Source: Oxalobacteraceae bacterium (lineage in GTDB: Bacteria > Pseudomonadota > Gammaproteobacteria > Burkholderiales > Burkholderiaceae_D). From it: 64,000 nt of DNA. Positions within the stretch are counted from its first letter, which is position 1. Each line of letters starts with the position of its first letter. The stretch is from contig JAIXTG010000200.1 of assembly GCA_027484285.1 (NCBI GenBank), positions 1 through 64,000 of the forward strand, given 5' to 3'. Positions 29,287 through 37,152 of this stretch are shown here, piece after piece. The notes beneath the pieces were generated by a model. It was given only the letters and a program-made list of their open reading frames with translations. It ran no database searches and was not told where the DNA came from. The translations under genes were made by a program, and so were the position numbers.

Positions 29287-30216
29287 GGAGATCTCCTTCG
29301 GGGATGGTTGGGATCGGGATGTGGTGTGGGCAGCCGACAGCGAGGCGGCTTTGTTGCGCAGGCTGCGGCCGGCACTCATGGCCAGCTGGCGTTGCAGGGC
29401 CGTGATCGCCTCAGCGCGGGTGCCGATCTGATCGGCGAGCCCCGCTTGGAGCGCGGCCTCACCGCGATAGACGCGGGCTTCGGTGTCACGAATCGCCTCG
29501 GGTGTGAGGCGGCGGAATCCGGCAACCAAGCTGATGAACTGCGTGTGCAGCTGCTCGATGTCGGCCTGGATATCAGCAGCGACTGGCGCTGGCAGCGGCG
29601 CGTGCGGATGGCCATCGACCTTGTGGGCACCGGCGTGCAGGAAGGTGTAGTTGAGCCCCGCCTTCGCATCGGCCACCGACTCGTCGACGTGCACAGCCAC
29701 CACACCAATCGAGCCCACCTCGGCGGTGCGGGTGAGCCAGAGTCGGTCAGCCGCACAGGCAATGGCGTAAGCCGCTGACAGTGCGGCCTCATCGGCAATC
29801 GCCCAGAGGGGTTTGCCGGAGGTCTGAGCCAGCTGCCGCAATCGCTGCGCCAGATCGAACACCCCACCCGCCTCGCCACCGCTGGAGTCGATCTCCAGCA
29901 GCACAGCGCGGACCTCTGGATCGGCAAAGGCTGCTTCAGCCATGGCCTCGATGTCGTGGTAGCTGGTGAGGCCACTGGCGGCACCGATATACGAAGAGCG
30001 ACGCACCAGAGTGCCCAGGACCGGGAGAACGGCGATGCCCTCCACAATCTGGAGGCCACCGCTCATGCCGGTATCGACCGTGGCCGGCGGTGGCGTGGCC
30101 AAGGTGTCGCCCGCGAGCTTCCGGGCCACCACCCCGAGGATGATTTCGAGTTTCGGGCGCGCAACGAGGAGCGGCGTCCCGTACAGGCGGGACGCCAGGT
30201 AAGGCAAATCGGTCAT
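28897..30216 (-). CDS. S49 family capsid maturation protease with C-terminal scaffold
   Basis: VLLEIDSSGGEAGGVFDLAQRL..ADEAALSAAYAIACAAD. Confidence 0.9.
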   Translation of the reverse strand: MTDLPYLASRLYGTPLLVARPKLEIILGVVARKLAGDTLATPPPATVDTGMSGGLQIVEGIAVLPVLGTLVRRSSYIGAASGLTSYHDIEAMAEAAFADPEVRAVLLEIDSSGGEAGGVFDLAQRLRQLAQTSGKPLWAIADEAALSAAYAIACAADRLWLTRTAEVGSIGVVAVHVDESVADAKAGLNYTFLHAGAHKVDGHPHAPLPAPVAADIQADIEQLHTQFISLVAGFRRLTPEAIRDTEARVYRGEAALQAGLADQIGTRAEAITALQRQLAMSAGRSLRNKAASLSAAHTTSRSQPSPKEISMNNHNPVTPLDDALEGSTANPAPVQSPQTPPLDEAAITAQVEQRLRRQLAELTEIAAQAKRLGVTVDPAQALARGVTPDALRQSVLKQAAERDVAQDIVAEAPQQPCTKPQSVADSPLVKAAQAYGGRK

Positions 30217-30225
30217 GGGAATTCC

Positions 30226-31677
30226 TCAGTTCGAGGGGGCTGGCGGTGGTGCCTGCGCAGGGGCCGGCACCGACGCAGGCTCGCGCCCAAAACGCAGCCC
30301 CAGGCTGTCCTCGCGCCGGTGGTCACCGGCGATCTCGGCATCGACCATCGCAGCATCAAAGCCACGCTCGGCAATCGCCTGAGTACGCGACTTGAGCCCG
30401 GCCTCGATGGCGTTGATCTCGGCGCGAATGTCCTTCAAGGGGTCGACCCAGTCCCAGCGGGGCGGCAGCCAGCTGCAGTCCAGGTAGTCAGCTCGGCGTT
30501 GTTCGTAGTCCGGTAGATCGAGTCCGCCCGACAGCACCGCCATATCCATCCAGCGCCCCCACACCGCTCGGCAGAGTTGAAACACCAGCACCGAGTGCTG
30601 GAAGGCTTCGATGCGTCGGCGGAACTCCAGCAGCGCGGCCCGGGTGTTGGAGTAATTGGCCTTCAACATATCAGCCGACAGGTTCGCGTAGGGCAGTCCG
30701 AGGGCGGCGGCCACCTGCAAGAGCGTGCGGTACTGGAAGCTCTCGTAGTTACCCCCGACATCGGCCGGCGTCGAGAAGGTGATGTCCTCGCCGTCGTCCA
30801 GGATCTGCAATTGCCCCGGTTCGAGCGGCAGCAGTGGCTCGCCACGGTCATCGGTTTCATTGCTGTTGTCGAAGTCGCGTTCGGGCCGGCGCACGAAGCC
30901 GACGAACATCGCTGCCACCTTCTTGCGATCCAGCTCGGCGTCGTCGTATTGGTCGAGCAAGAACAGCTTTACCAGCGCCGGCGAGAAGCGCGACACGCCT
31001 CTCAGTTGCCCGGCGTCCACCGGATCGACGATGTGCAGCACCGATTCGGCCGGCACCCGCACCGTTTCTCCAGCGAGCCCCGGATCGGTGATGTCGCCCG
31101 GGTGGCGGCGCAGGAAGTGGTAGGCCACGCGCCGGCCGATGCGGTCGAACTCTATGCCCTGGCGGATGCGGTGGCCGTTGTCGAGTGCCTGGTTGTGATT
31201 CAAGGGCAGCATCTCGGCGGGGAGCATCTGCAGCTGCAGTGGCACGCTCAAACCATCCTCGGGCCGGCGCGGGCGAATGCGGAAGAACACCTCGCCGGCG
31301 ATGAACAGTTCCCGAGCGGCGCGGCGCTGCTGGCCATAGAAATCGGTCAACCCCTCGGCATCGGACTCATCGGTCCAGCGCAGCCACAGCCGTTGCACTC
31401 GGTCCTTGAGCACCGCATCGGCAATGCCCGACGAGGGTTTGATACCGGTGCCCACTGCATTGCCCGCCCAAGACTCGACCGCATTGGCGGCATAGCCGTT
31501 GTTGCGGATGAGATACCGGGCACGGGCGGTCATGTCGGCGCCGGCCGCCTGGATCAGGGTGTTGACGTGGGCACGGCTGGCTTGAAAAGTCTTGAGGCGT
31601 CGGGCCGACAGACCACCCTCGAAGCCACCCACCATGGCACCGACCTTACGGCGCAGGTTTTTGAGCATCCCCATCAC
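30226..31677 (-). CDS. Phage portal protein (lambda gpB family)
   Basis: 483 aa; ARYLIRNNGYAANAVESWAGNAVGTGIKPSSG. Confidence 0.92.
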   Translation of the reverse strand: MMGMLKNLRRKVGAMVGGFEGGLSARRLKTFQASRAHVNTLIQAAGADMTARARYLIRNNGYAANAVESWAGNAVGTGIKPSSGIADAVLKDRVQRLWLRWTDESDAEGLTDFYGQQRRAARELFIAGEVFFRIRPRRPEDGLSVPLQLQMLPAEMLPLNHNQALDNGHRIRQGIEFDRIGRRVAYHFLRRHPGDITDPGLAGETVRVPAESVLHIVDPVDAGQLRGVSRFSPALVKLFLLDQYDDAELDRKKVAAMFVGFVRRPERDFDNSNETDDRGEPLLPLEPGQLQILDDGEDITFSTPADVGGNYESFQYRTLLQVAAALGLPYANLSADMLKANYSNTRAALLEFRRRIEAFQHSVLVFQLCRAVWGRWMDMAVLSGGLDLPDYEQRRADYLDCSWLPPRWDWVDPLKDIRAEINAIEAGLKSRTQAIAERGFDAAMVDAEIAGDHRREDSLGLRFGREPASVPAPAQAPPPAPSN

Positions 31678-31886
31678 AACCCCTTCCCGGCATAGGTGCG
31701 GATGCGTCGGGCACGCGGGCGACCTTCGGCTTGGGCGATCTCGCGGTCCAGGTCATGGAGAGCCGACTGCAGTTCGGCATCCGACTTGTACGTCACCCAC
31801 TTGTCGCCAGCCTTCACGGTGAGCACCCCATTGAAGCGCGCAGCCTGCAGGGCCTCGCGCTGGGCCTTGAGTTGTTCGAGGGTCAT
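31674..31886 (-). CDS. Head-tail joining protein (lambda gpW-like)
   Basis: MTLEQLKAQREALQAARFNGVLTVKAGDKWVTYKSDAELQ, 70 aa. Confidence 0.8.
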   Translation of the reverse strand: MTLEQLKAQREALQAARFNGVLTVKAGDKWVTYKSDAELQSALHDLDREIAQAEGRPRARRIRTYAGKGL

Positions 31887-31921
31887 GGACAGCACTCCCG
31901 GCCAGCGGGAGGCTGGCGGTA

Positions 31922-33829
31922 TCAAAGGTAGTTGGAAGAAATGGCCATGCGCCGACGACGCGGGCTGGCGGTCATCGGAGTCGTCACTGGGCGTGTATCG
32001 TTTCCAGACTGACGTCTCGCCGGAATCGGCGGCAATGCTTCCACCCGTTTGTTCAGATTCAGGCCCATCGACAGCAGGCCGTGCAGCGCCGCGTAGGCGT
32101 ACACCCGGCAGTCCAGGGCTTCGTTTCTTCGCCCATCGGGCTTCCACCAGAAGCGCTGCGGGAAGCCCTTCACGTAACGGGTGCGGATGCGCTCGGCGGT
32201 CAGCTGCTCGAAATACTGCGCATCCCGATCCAGCGGAAAGTGCATCGCGCCGGCGCCGGCCTCGGACTTCTTGAGGCGCGCGTAGATGGCTTCCTTGGCG
32301 GCATCCACGCCCACCGTGAACAGATTGACCTTGCCCTTGTTCGCCTTGCTCGGGCGCTTGGGCCAGATCGGGCGCTTCCCGGTACCGCCCTTGATCGCCC
32401 AGATACGTTTACGCTCCCGGCCCTTGCAGAAGGCATAGGCCGCCAAAGTGTGGTGACCGCCGGTATCGAGACACGCGGCTTCAATCGTCAGGCCGTTGGC
32501 CAGGGTCTCGTGCTCGAAGCAACTGCCGAGGTAGGCATCGAGTTGCGACCAGGTGTCTGGCACCGAGGGATCGCCCCACAGCACCTTGTAGTCGATGGAC
32601 CAGGACTCCTCGTCCCGGCCCCAGCCCACCACTTCCAACTCCAGCCGGTCGTCCTGCACATCGATACCGCAGGTCAGCAGTGCCACCTCGGCCGGAATCG
32701 CAGGCCCGTAGGCTTCACGACGTTCCATCAGGCCTTCAGCGTCCAAGGTCTCCCCCTCCCGGTCTTCCCAGGTCTCGGCCAGTTTGGTGTTCACCCAGAC
32801 CTTCAATCTGACGGGGTCGTCCTTGGCGGCGTGATGCTCCTGGGCGATCTCGCCCCAGGTCAGCCACGGGCTGTACAGGCTGGAGAGGTGGAAGCCCACT
32901 GTCTTGCCATCGCCCTCGGCCCGTGACGTCCAGCGACCGTTGGCCAGCAGCGCCGGTTTGCGGTACTCGGGATGGATGCCATCGCAGGCTGGGCAGTGCC
33001 AGGCGGCGTCCGCCATCTTCCCGGTCGGCCACTTGATGTCGCGCCACTGGATCGGGCTGTTTGCCCCGCAGTGATCGCAGGGCACCTCGAACACCCGCTG
33101 ATCCGATTCCAGGTAAGCCGCCTCGATGCGCGAGAAACCTTTCAGCGTCGGGGTCGAGCACAGATAGGCCTTGCGATTGACGAAGGTCGCCGCCCGTTGC
33201 ACAGCGAGCGCCACCGGATCGCCCTCGCCATCGGCATCGCCCGGGTAGCCATCCACCTCATCGAGAAACAGGTAGCGCACCGGCATCGAGCGCAAACCCA
33301 CCGCCGAATTGGCGCCGGTCATGATCAGCACGCCACCGGGGAATTCCTTCATCAGCTGGGTGTTGCCGGAATCGCGTGACCGTGGGTCCTTCACCCGACT
33401 GGCGAGTTCAGGGCTCGCCTCGATCAGGGCATCCACCCGTTGCTTGGAGACCCGCTTGGCCCCTTCGACGGTCGGCTGTACCAAGAGCATCGGCCCCGGG
33501 GCGTGGTGGATGACGTAGCCGACCCAGTTGAGTCCGCATTCGGTTTTACCCACCTGCCCTCCGGCCATGAACACAACACGCTCGATGCGCGAGGTGGCCG
33601 ACAGCGCATCCATCACCGCCTGGAGATACGGCGTGCGACTCGTCGACCAGCGGCCGGGTTCGGCTGAGGCGACCGACGACAGCATCCGGTGGCGGTTGGC
33701 CCAGTCATCGACGGTGAGGATGGGGTCGGGCGCGAGCCCCCGTTTCCAGGCCGATTCAACAGCCGATTCAGCAGTGTCGAACACAAGCCACTCCGATGCG
33801 AAATAGATGGACCGAACGCTTGGCTTCAA
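31922..33829 (-). CDS. Terminase large subunit (lambda gpA family)
   Basis: 635 aa; WSTSRTPYLQAVMDALS..VVFMAGGQVGKTECGLNW; start uncertain (apparent TTG). Confidence 0.92.
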   Translation of the reverse strand: MKPSVRSIYFASEWLVFDTAESAVESAWKRGLAPDPILTVDDWANRHRMLSSVASAEPGRWSTSRTPYLQAVMDALSATSRIERVVFMAGGQVGKTECGLNWVGYVIHHAPGPMLLVQPTVEGAKRVSKQRVDALIEASPELASRVKDPRSRDSGNTQLMKEFPGGVLIMTGANSAVGLRSMPVRYLFLDEVDGYPGDADGEGDPVALAVQRAATFVNRKAYLCSTPTLKGFSRIEAAYLESDQRVFEVPCDHCGANSPIQWRDIKWPTGKMADAAWHCPACDGIHPEYRKPALLANGRWTSRAEGDGKTVGFHLSSLYSPWLTWGEIAQEHHAAKDDPVRLKVWVNTKLAETWEDREGETLDAEGLMERREAYGPAIPAEVALLTCGIDVQDDRLELEVVGWGRDEESWSIDYKVLWGDPSVPDTWSQLDAYLGSCFEHETLANGLTIEAACLDTGGHHTLAAYAFCKGRERKRIWAIKGGTGKRPIWPKRPSKANKGKVNLFTVGVDAAKEAIYARLKKSEAGAGAMHFPLDRDAQYFEQLTAERIRTRYVKGFPQRFWWKPDGRRNEALDCRVYAYAALHGLLSMGLNLNKRVEALPPIPARRQSGNDTRPVTTPMTASPRRRRMAISSNYL

Positions 33830-33862
33830 TCGGCAACAGCGCGTTCATACAGATGTCATCAA
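33814..33862 (+). repeat. Intergenic element copy 1
   Basis: CGCTTGGCTTCaatcggcAACAGCGCGTTCATACAGaTGTC. Confidence 0.6.
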
Positions 33863-33880
33863 CACCCCACGGAGAACGCC

Positions 33881-34165
33881 ATGCACACCAACCGCCCCAA
33901 CACCCAGACCCTCGACGCCCTCGGCCACAAGCTCGGTGAAGCCGCGCTGACCTTGCTGGTGCGCCTCTACCCGGAAGTGCGCCAGGCGCGCCCCGAGGAG
34001 CGGGATGCCGCCTGCGCCGCGATGCGCGCCCAGGTCGGTCCAGTACTGGACGAGTTGCTCACCGATGCGCGCGAGGCGCCGACGGTGGCGCACGTGGCCT
34101 TTCAGAGTGCGGCCCTGAGCCTGGCGCAGGCCGGCATCCAGGCGCTCAAGGACGGCCGGAATTGA
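33881..34165 (+). CDS. Small hypothetical protein
   Basis: 94 aa; MHTNRPNTQTLDALGHKLGEAALTLL; SD-like GGAGA upstream. Confidence 0.65.
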   Translation: MHTNRPNTQTLDALGHKLGEAALTLLVRLYPEVRQARPEERDAACAAMRAQVGPVLDELLTDAREAPTVAHVAFQSAALSLAQAGIQALKDGRN

Positions 34166-34187
34166 TCGGGCAGCCAGGCGCAGAAAG

Positions 34188-34245
34188 ATCGAACCGGCGC
34201 TTGGCTTACCGCTTGAACAGCGCGTTCATACAGACACCGCAACAA
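34188..34245 (+). repeat. Intergenic element copy 2
   Basis: GATCGAACCGGCGCTTGGCTTaccgcttgAACAGCGCGTTCATACAGacacCGCAACAAC. Confidence 0.65.
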
Positions 34246-34266
34246 CACACGCCAAGGAGAACCACG

Positions 34267-34518
34267 ATGCGCAAAACCGCCAACAAGACCGCCACCAAAG
34301 CCGCGCAGCAACTCGACCAGCTGCTCGCCCGGATCGCCCTGGACCACCTCTTCATCGAGACCCTGGCCACACGAAACAGCGACAGCCTGGATTTCCACGA
34401 CGTCAGCGTCTGGGGCGTCAAAAGCGCCCTGGTGGCGGCCTACCAAGCAGGCCTGGCCGCAGGCCAAAGCGCCGCCGCCAAGGCCACTGATCAACCGATC
34501 CAACAACAAGCCGCCTGA
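34267..34518 (+). CDS. Small hypothetical protein (DUF6900-like)
   Basis: MRKTANKTATKAAQQLDQLLARIALDHLFIETLATRNSDSLDFHDVSVWGVKSAL. Confidence 0.65.
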   Translation: MRKTANKTATKAAQQLDQLLARIALDHLFIETLATRNSDSLDFHDVSVWGVKSALVAAYQAGLAAGQSAAAKATDQPIQQQAA

Positions 34519-34545
34519 CCTTCATCACCCACAAGGAGCACGACC

Positions 34546-35142
34546 ATGTCCGCACAAACCACGCCGATCACCGAACGCCAACTGGACCTCATCACTCGCG
34601 CCCATTGCGATGCCAATGGCCTGATCGAGCCACTGCTCGAACTCAAGGGCGGCGCCAAGCTCAAGATGATCGCCAGCCTCGCGCAGCGCGGGCTGATCGA
34701 GCAGCAAGGCGGCCAGTGGCGTCTGACCTCGGCAGCCATCGCCATCATCAAGGGCGAGGCGCAGCCGGAAGATGTGCTGCCGCCGACGGTGGCCACCAGC
34801 GTTGCCACGCCGCCCCTGGCCGACGATCCGGAGCTGGAAGCAGCGGTCGCCGCCGCCGAGGCCAGCTGGCAACAGGACCAGCCCGGTGCCGCCCCCAAGC
34901 GCGGTCGCGAGCACAGCAAGCAGGAGCTGGTGATCGAGATGTTGAAACGCCCCGAGGGCGCCACCATCGCGCAGATCTGCGAGGCCACGGGCTGGCAGGC
35001 GCACACGGTACGCGGCACCTTTGCCGGCGCGCTCAAGAAGAAGTTGGGCCTGACCATCGTCTCCGAGAAGATCGAAGGGCCTGCTGGCACGCCGGGCGCA
35101 GGACAGCGCCTTTACCGCATTGCCGAGGAAGCCACCGCGTGA
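34546..35142 (+). CDS. DUF3489-like winged-helix protein
   Basis: 198 aa; SKQELVIEMLKRPEGATIAQICEATGWQAHTVRGTFAGALKKKLGLTIVSEK. Confidence 0.8.
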   Translation: MSAQTTPITERQLDLITRAHCDANGLIEPLLELKGGAKLKMIASLAQRGLIEQQGGQWRLTSAAIAIIKGEAQPEDVLPPTVATSVATPPLADDPELEAAVAAAEASWQQDQPGAAPKRGREHSKQELVIEMLKRPEGATIAQICEATGWQAHTVRGTFAGALKKKLGLTIVSEKIEGPAGTPGAGQRLYRIAEEATA

Positions 35143-35336
35143 GCACGCAGCCCGACGACCCGATCCCGGCAGACCTGTTGCCAGACTTGCTGGAGGCCTG
35201 CCGGGAGATCGCCCGGATGAAGCATCCGAGCATCGAGCACCTGCTGCGCCACCGGGGATTTGGCTTCGAGGCCGACCGCATCGCCGATCTGGTGCTGGCG
35301 ATTGAAGCCCTTGATGGCCACCGCGATGCAGATTGA
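35139..35336 (+). CDS. Small hypothetical protein (GTG start)
   Basis: STQPDDPIPADLLPDLLEACREIARMKHPSIEHLLRHRGFG; 4-nt overlap with upstream ORF. Confidence 0.55.
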   Translation: MSTQPDDPIPADLLPDLLEACREIARMKHPSIEHLLRHRGFGFEADRIADLVLAIEALDGHRDAD

Positions 35337-35375
35337 GCTTGGCTTCCCTGGCGACCAGCGCGTGAATGCTGCTGT
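35335..35375 (+). repeat. Intergenic element copy 3 (diverged)
   Basis: AGCTTGGCTTCcctggcgACCAGCGCGTgaat. Confidence 0.4.
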
Positions 35376-35403
35376 CACCCACCGCCAACCAAAGGACGCC
35401 ACC

Positions 35404-35889
35404 ATGACCACGACCAGCCACACACCTAACAACAAACCGATCCGTGCCCGCTTTGCCCGCAAGCCCTGCGACCTGGACGAGGTGCTGCACAACGCCGACC
35501 CCAGTGCACCGCTCGAGCCCATCGAGATCGAGTTGCACAAGGAACTGACCGAGGCTGAATACGACGCCTTCGCCAAAACGCTGCTGCAGGATCGGGACTG
35601 GCTGGCCGGACTCGGCGGTCACGCGGATGGGCGCCGGCGCGTGGTGGCTGTCAGCGCGCCAGGGCGCACAACCGTGTTTGTCGATCCCTCGGGCAGCCGC
35701 TACGGGCGCTACGTTGGCATTGCCGAAGCGACGCCGGTCACCGATGACGACCAGGCCGGCGCGATTGGCTGGCTGATCGACAACCGTCGCCCAGAGGTGT
35801 CGCGGGAGCAGGCGATCCGCACCCTGCGCCGGGCGCTGTCGGGCGATCCCTCCGCCCTGCGCATCCTCGACAGACTGGCCGACCAGTGA
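35404..35889 (+). CDS. Hypothetical protein
   Basis: 161 aa starting MTTTSHTPNNKPIRARFARKPCDLDEVL. Confidence 0.6.
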   Translation: MTTTSHTPNNKPIRARFARKPCDLDEVLHNADPSAPLEPIEIELHKELTEAEYDAFAKTLLQDRDWLAGLGGHADGRRRVVAVSAPGRTTVFVDPSGSRYGRYVGIAEATPVTDDDQAGAIGWLIDNRRPEVSREQAIRTLRRALSGDPSALRILDRLADQ

Positions 35890-35904
35890 TCAAAAAATGA
35901 TTGA

Positions 35905-35960
35905 TGAATCGCTTGGCTTCAGTGGCCCGAAGCGCGTTCATACAGGTGTCGCAACGATCA
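35905..35960 (+). repeat. Intergenic element copy 4
   Basis: GAATCGCTTGGCTTCagtggcccGAAGCGCGTTCATACAGGTGTCGCAACGATCAAC. Confidence 0.65.
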
Positions 35961-35980
35961 ACAGAGAAGGAGAGCACACC

Positions 35981-36250
35981 ATGAACACCCCCCGCGAATT
36001 TCAAGCCCAGCACGCCGAACACCGCGCCCATGAGGCCCTGGCCCAAGCCCGATCCACCCTGGAACGGGCCTTGCGCGAACTGGATCGCTACACCAGCCGC
36101 TTCGAGGAAGCCGAGTCGCTGCGCGACAAGGCCGATGTGATGAACTGGACCCTGAATGAACTGGCCTGCAACATCACGCCCAACCTGCGCCTGGACCTGA
36201 TCGCCAGCGCCCAGGCGGAACTGGTGCGCGCCGACACGATGGCCGAATAA
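35981..36250 (+). CDS. Small hypothetical coiled-coil protein
   Basis: 89 aa MNTPREFQAQHAEHRAHEALAQARSTLERAL. Confidence 0.55.
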   Translation: MNTPREFQAQHAEHRAHEALAQARSTLERALRELDRYTSRFEEAESLRDKADVMNWTLNELACNITPNLRLDLIASAQAELVRADTMAE

Positions 36251-36275
36251 GGGGCTTCGGAGCCAAGCGCAAAAA

Positions 36276-36335
36276 GATCGAACAGGCGCTTGGCTTCCAT
36301 CTCGAACAGCGCGTTACTACGGGTGTCGCAACGAT
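36276..36335 (+). repeat. Intergenic element copy 5
   Basis: GATCGAACAGGCGCTTGGCTTCcatctcgAACAGCGCGTTactacgGGTGTCGCAACGATCAAC. Confidence 0.65.
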
Positions 36336-36354
36336 CAACCACCAGGAGCCAGAG

Positions 36355-36723
36355 ATGAACACCACCACCCAGATTCCCGCCACCCAGAACGAGTCGTGGG
36401 GCTTTTACGGCACGATGAATGAACAGGCCAAAGCCGCCTGGCCACTGGCCATGGCTGCGATCTCGGATGCCACCTACCAGCCTCTCGAGTCGGTCCGCAC
36501 CTTCCTCGACAGCCGCCACGGTCGCCACTTTACCGACGATGTGCAAAACGGTCTCTACTCCGGCGCCACCCTGGCCGACGCGATCAACGCCGCCACGCGG
36601 CGTTGGATGGGCTGGACGATTGGCCGCAGCACCAGCAAACAGTACGGCATCCCCAAGGGCCTTCCCTACCTGACGGGCTTCGTGATCCACTGCGAGATCG
36701 TCGAAGAGTCCCTGGCGGCGTGA
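36355..36723 (+). CDS. Hypothetical protein
   Basis: 122 aa following element copy 5. Confidence 0.6.
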   Translation: MNTTTQIPATQNESWGFYGTMNEQAKAAWPLAMAAISDATYQPLESVRTFLDSRHGRHFTDDVQNGLYSGATLADAINAATRRWMGWTIGRSTSKQYGIPKGLPYLTGFVIHCEIVEESLAA

Positions 36724-36733
36724 GGAGCACAAC

Positions 36734-36940
36734 GTGGCCGCCATCTCCACCACCCCACAACTCGAAGCCCACTACGACCAGTTCATCGCCGAACTGACGG
36801 CACTCACCCGCAAGTACGGCGTCGCTATCCAGTCGGTCGGTGGCGTGATCTTGGCCGACGCGCCCGGAGATTTTCGCGACGTCACCTACATCGCCGACAT
36901 CAGCAGCGGCGATCTTTATCCGGAGTTTCCGGACAGCTGA
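36734..36940 (+). CDS. Small hypothetical protein (GTG start)
   Basis: 68 aa AAISTTPQLEAHYDQFIAELTALTRKYGVAIQSVGGVILADAP. Confidence 0.55.
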   Translation: MAAISTTPQLEAHYDQFIAELTALTRKYGVAIQSVGGVILADAPGDFRDVTYIADISSGDLYPEFPDS

Positions 36941-37152
36941 CGAATACGCAACGCCTCGAAGGTCCGGCGCAGCACGTAGCTCCTGACCAGCGACACAGCC
37001 GTGAAGATCAGGCCGATCACCAGGTTCTGCTGCAATGTGGCGTGCAGACCGAAAAGCGGAAACACCGCCCATTGGGTGGCCACCGCCACGCCATAGCCGA
37101 CCAGCACATTGGTCACGGCTTCCACCAGCGACATCCAGCGCGACTGCTTCAC
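36916..37152 (-). CDS. Small two-TM membrane protein (DUF7220-like)
   Basis: MKQSRWMSLVEAVTNVLVGYGVAVATQWAVFPLFG. Confidence 0.7.
   Translation of the reverse strand: MKQSRWMSLVEAVTNVLVGYGVAVATQWAVFPLFGLHATLQQNLVIGLIFTAVSLVRSYVLRRTFEALRIRQLSGNSG

Noticed and set aside
30577-31695. 372-aa plus-strand ORF antisense to portal protein
   Set aside because: Same antisense artefact; portal motifs are on the minus strand.
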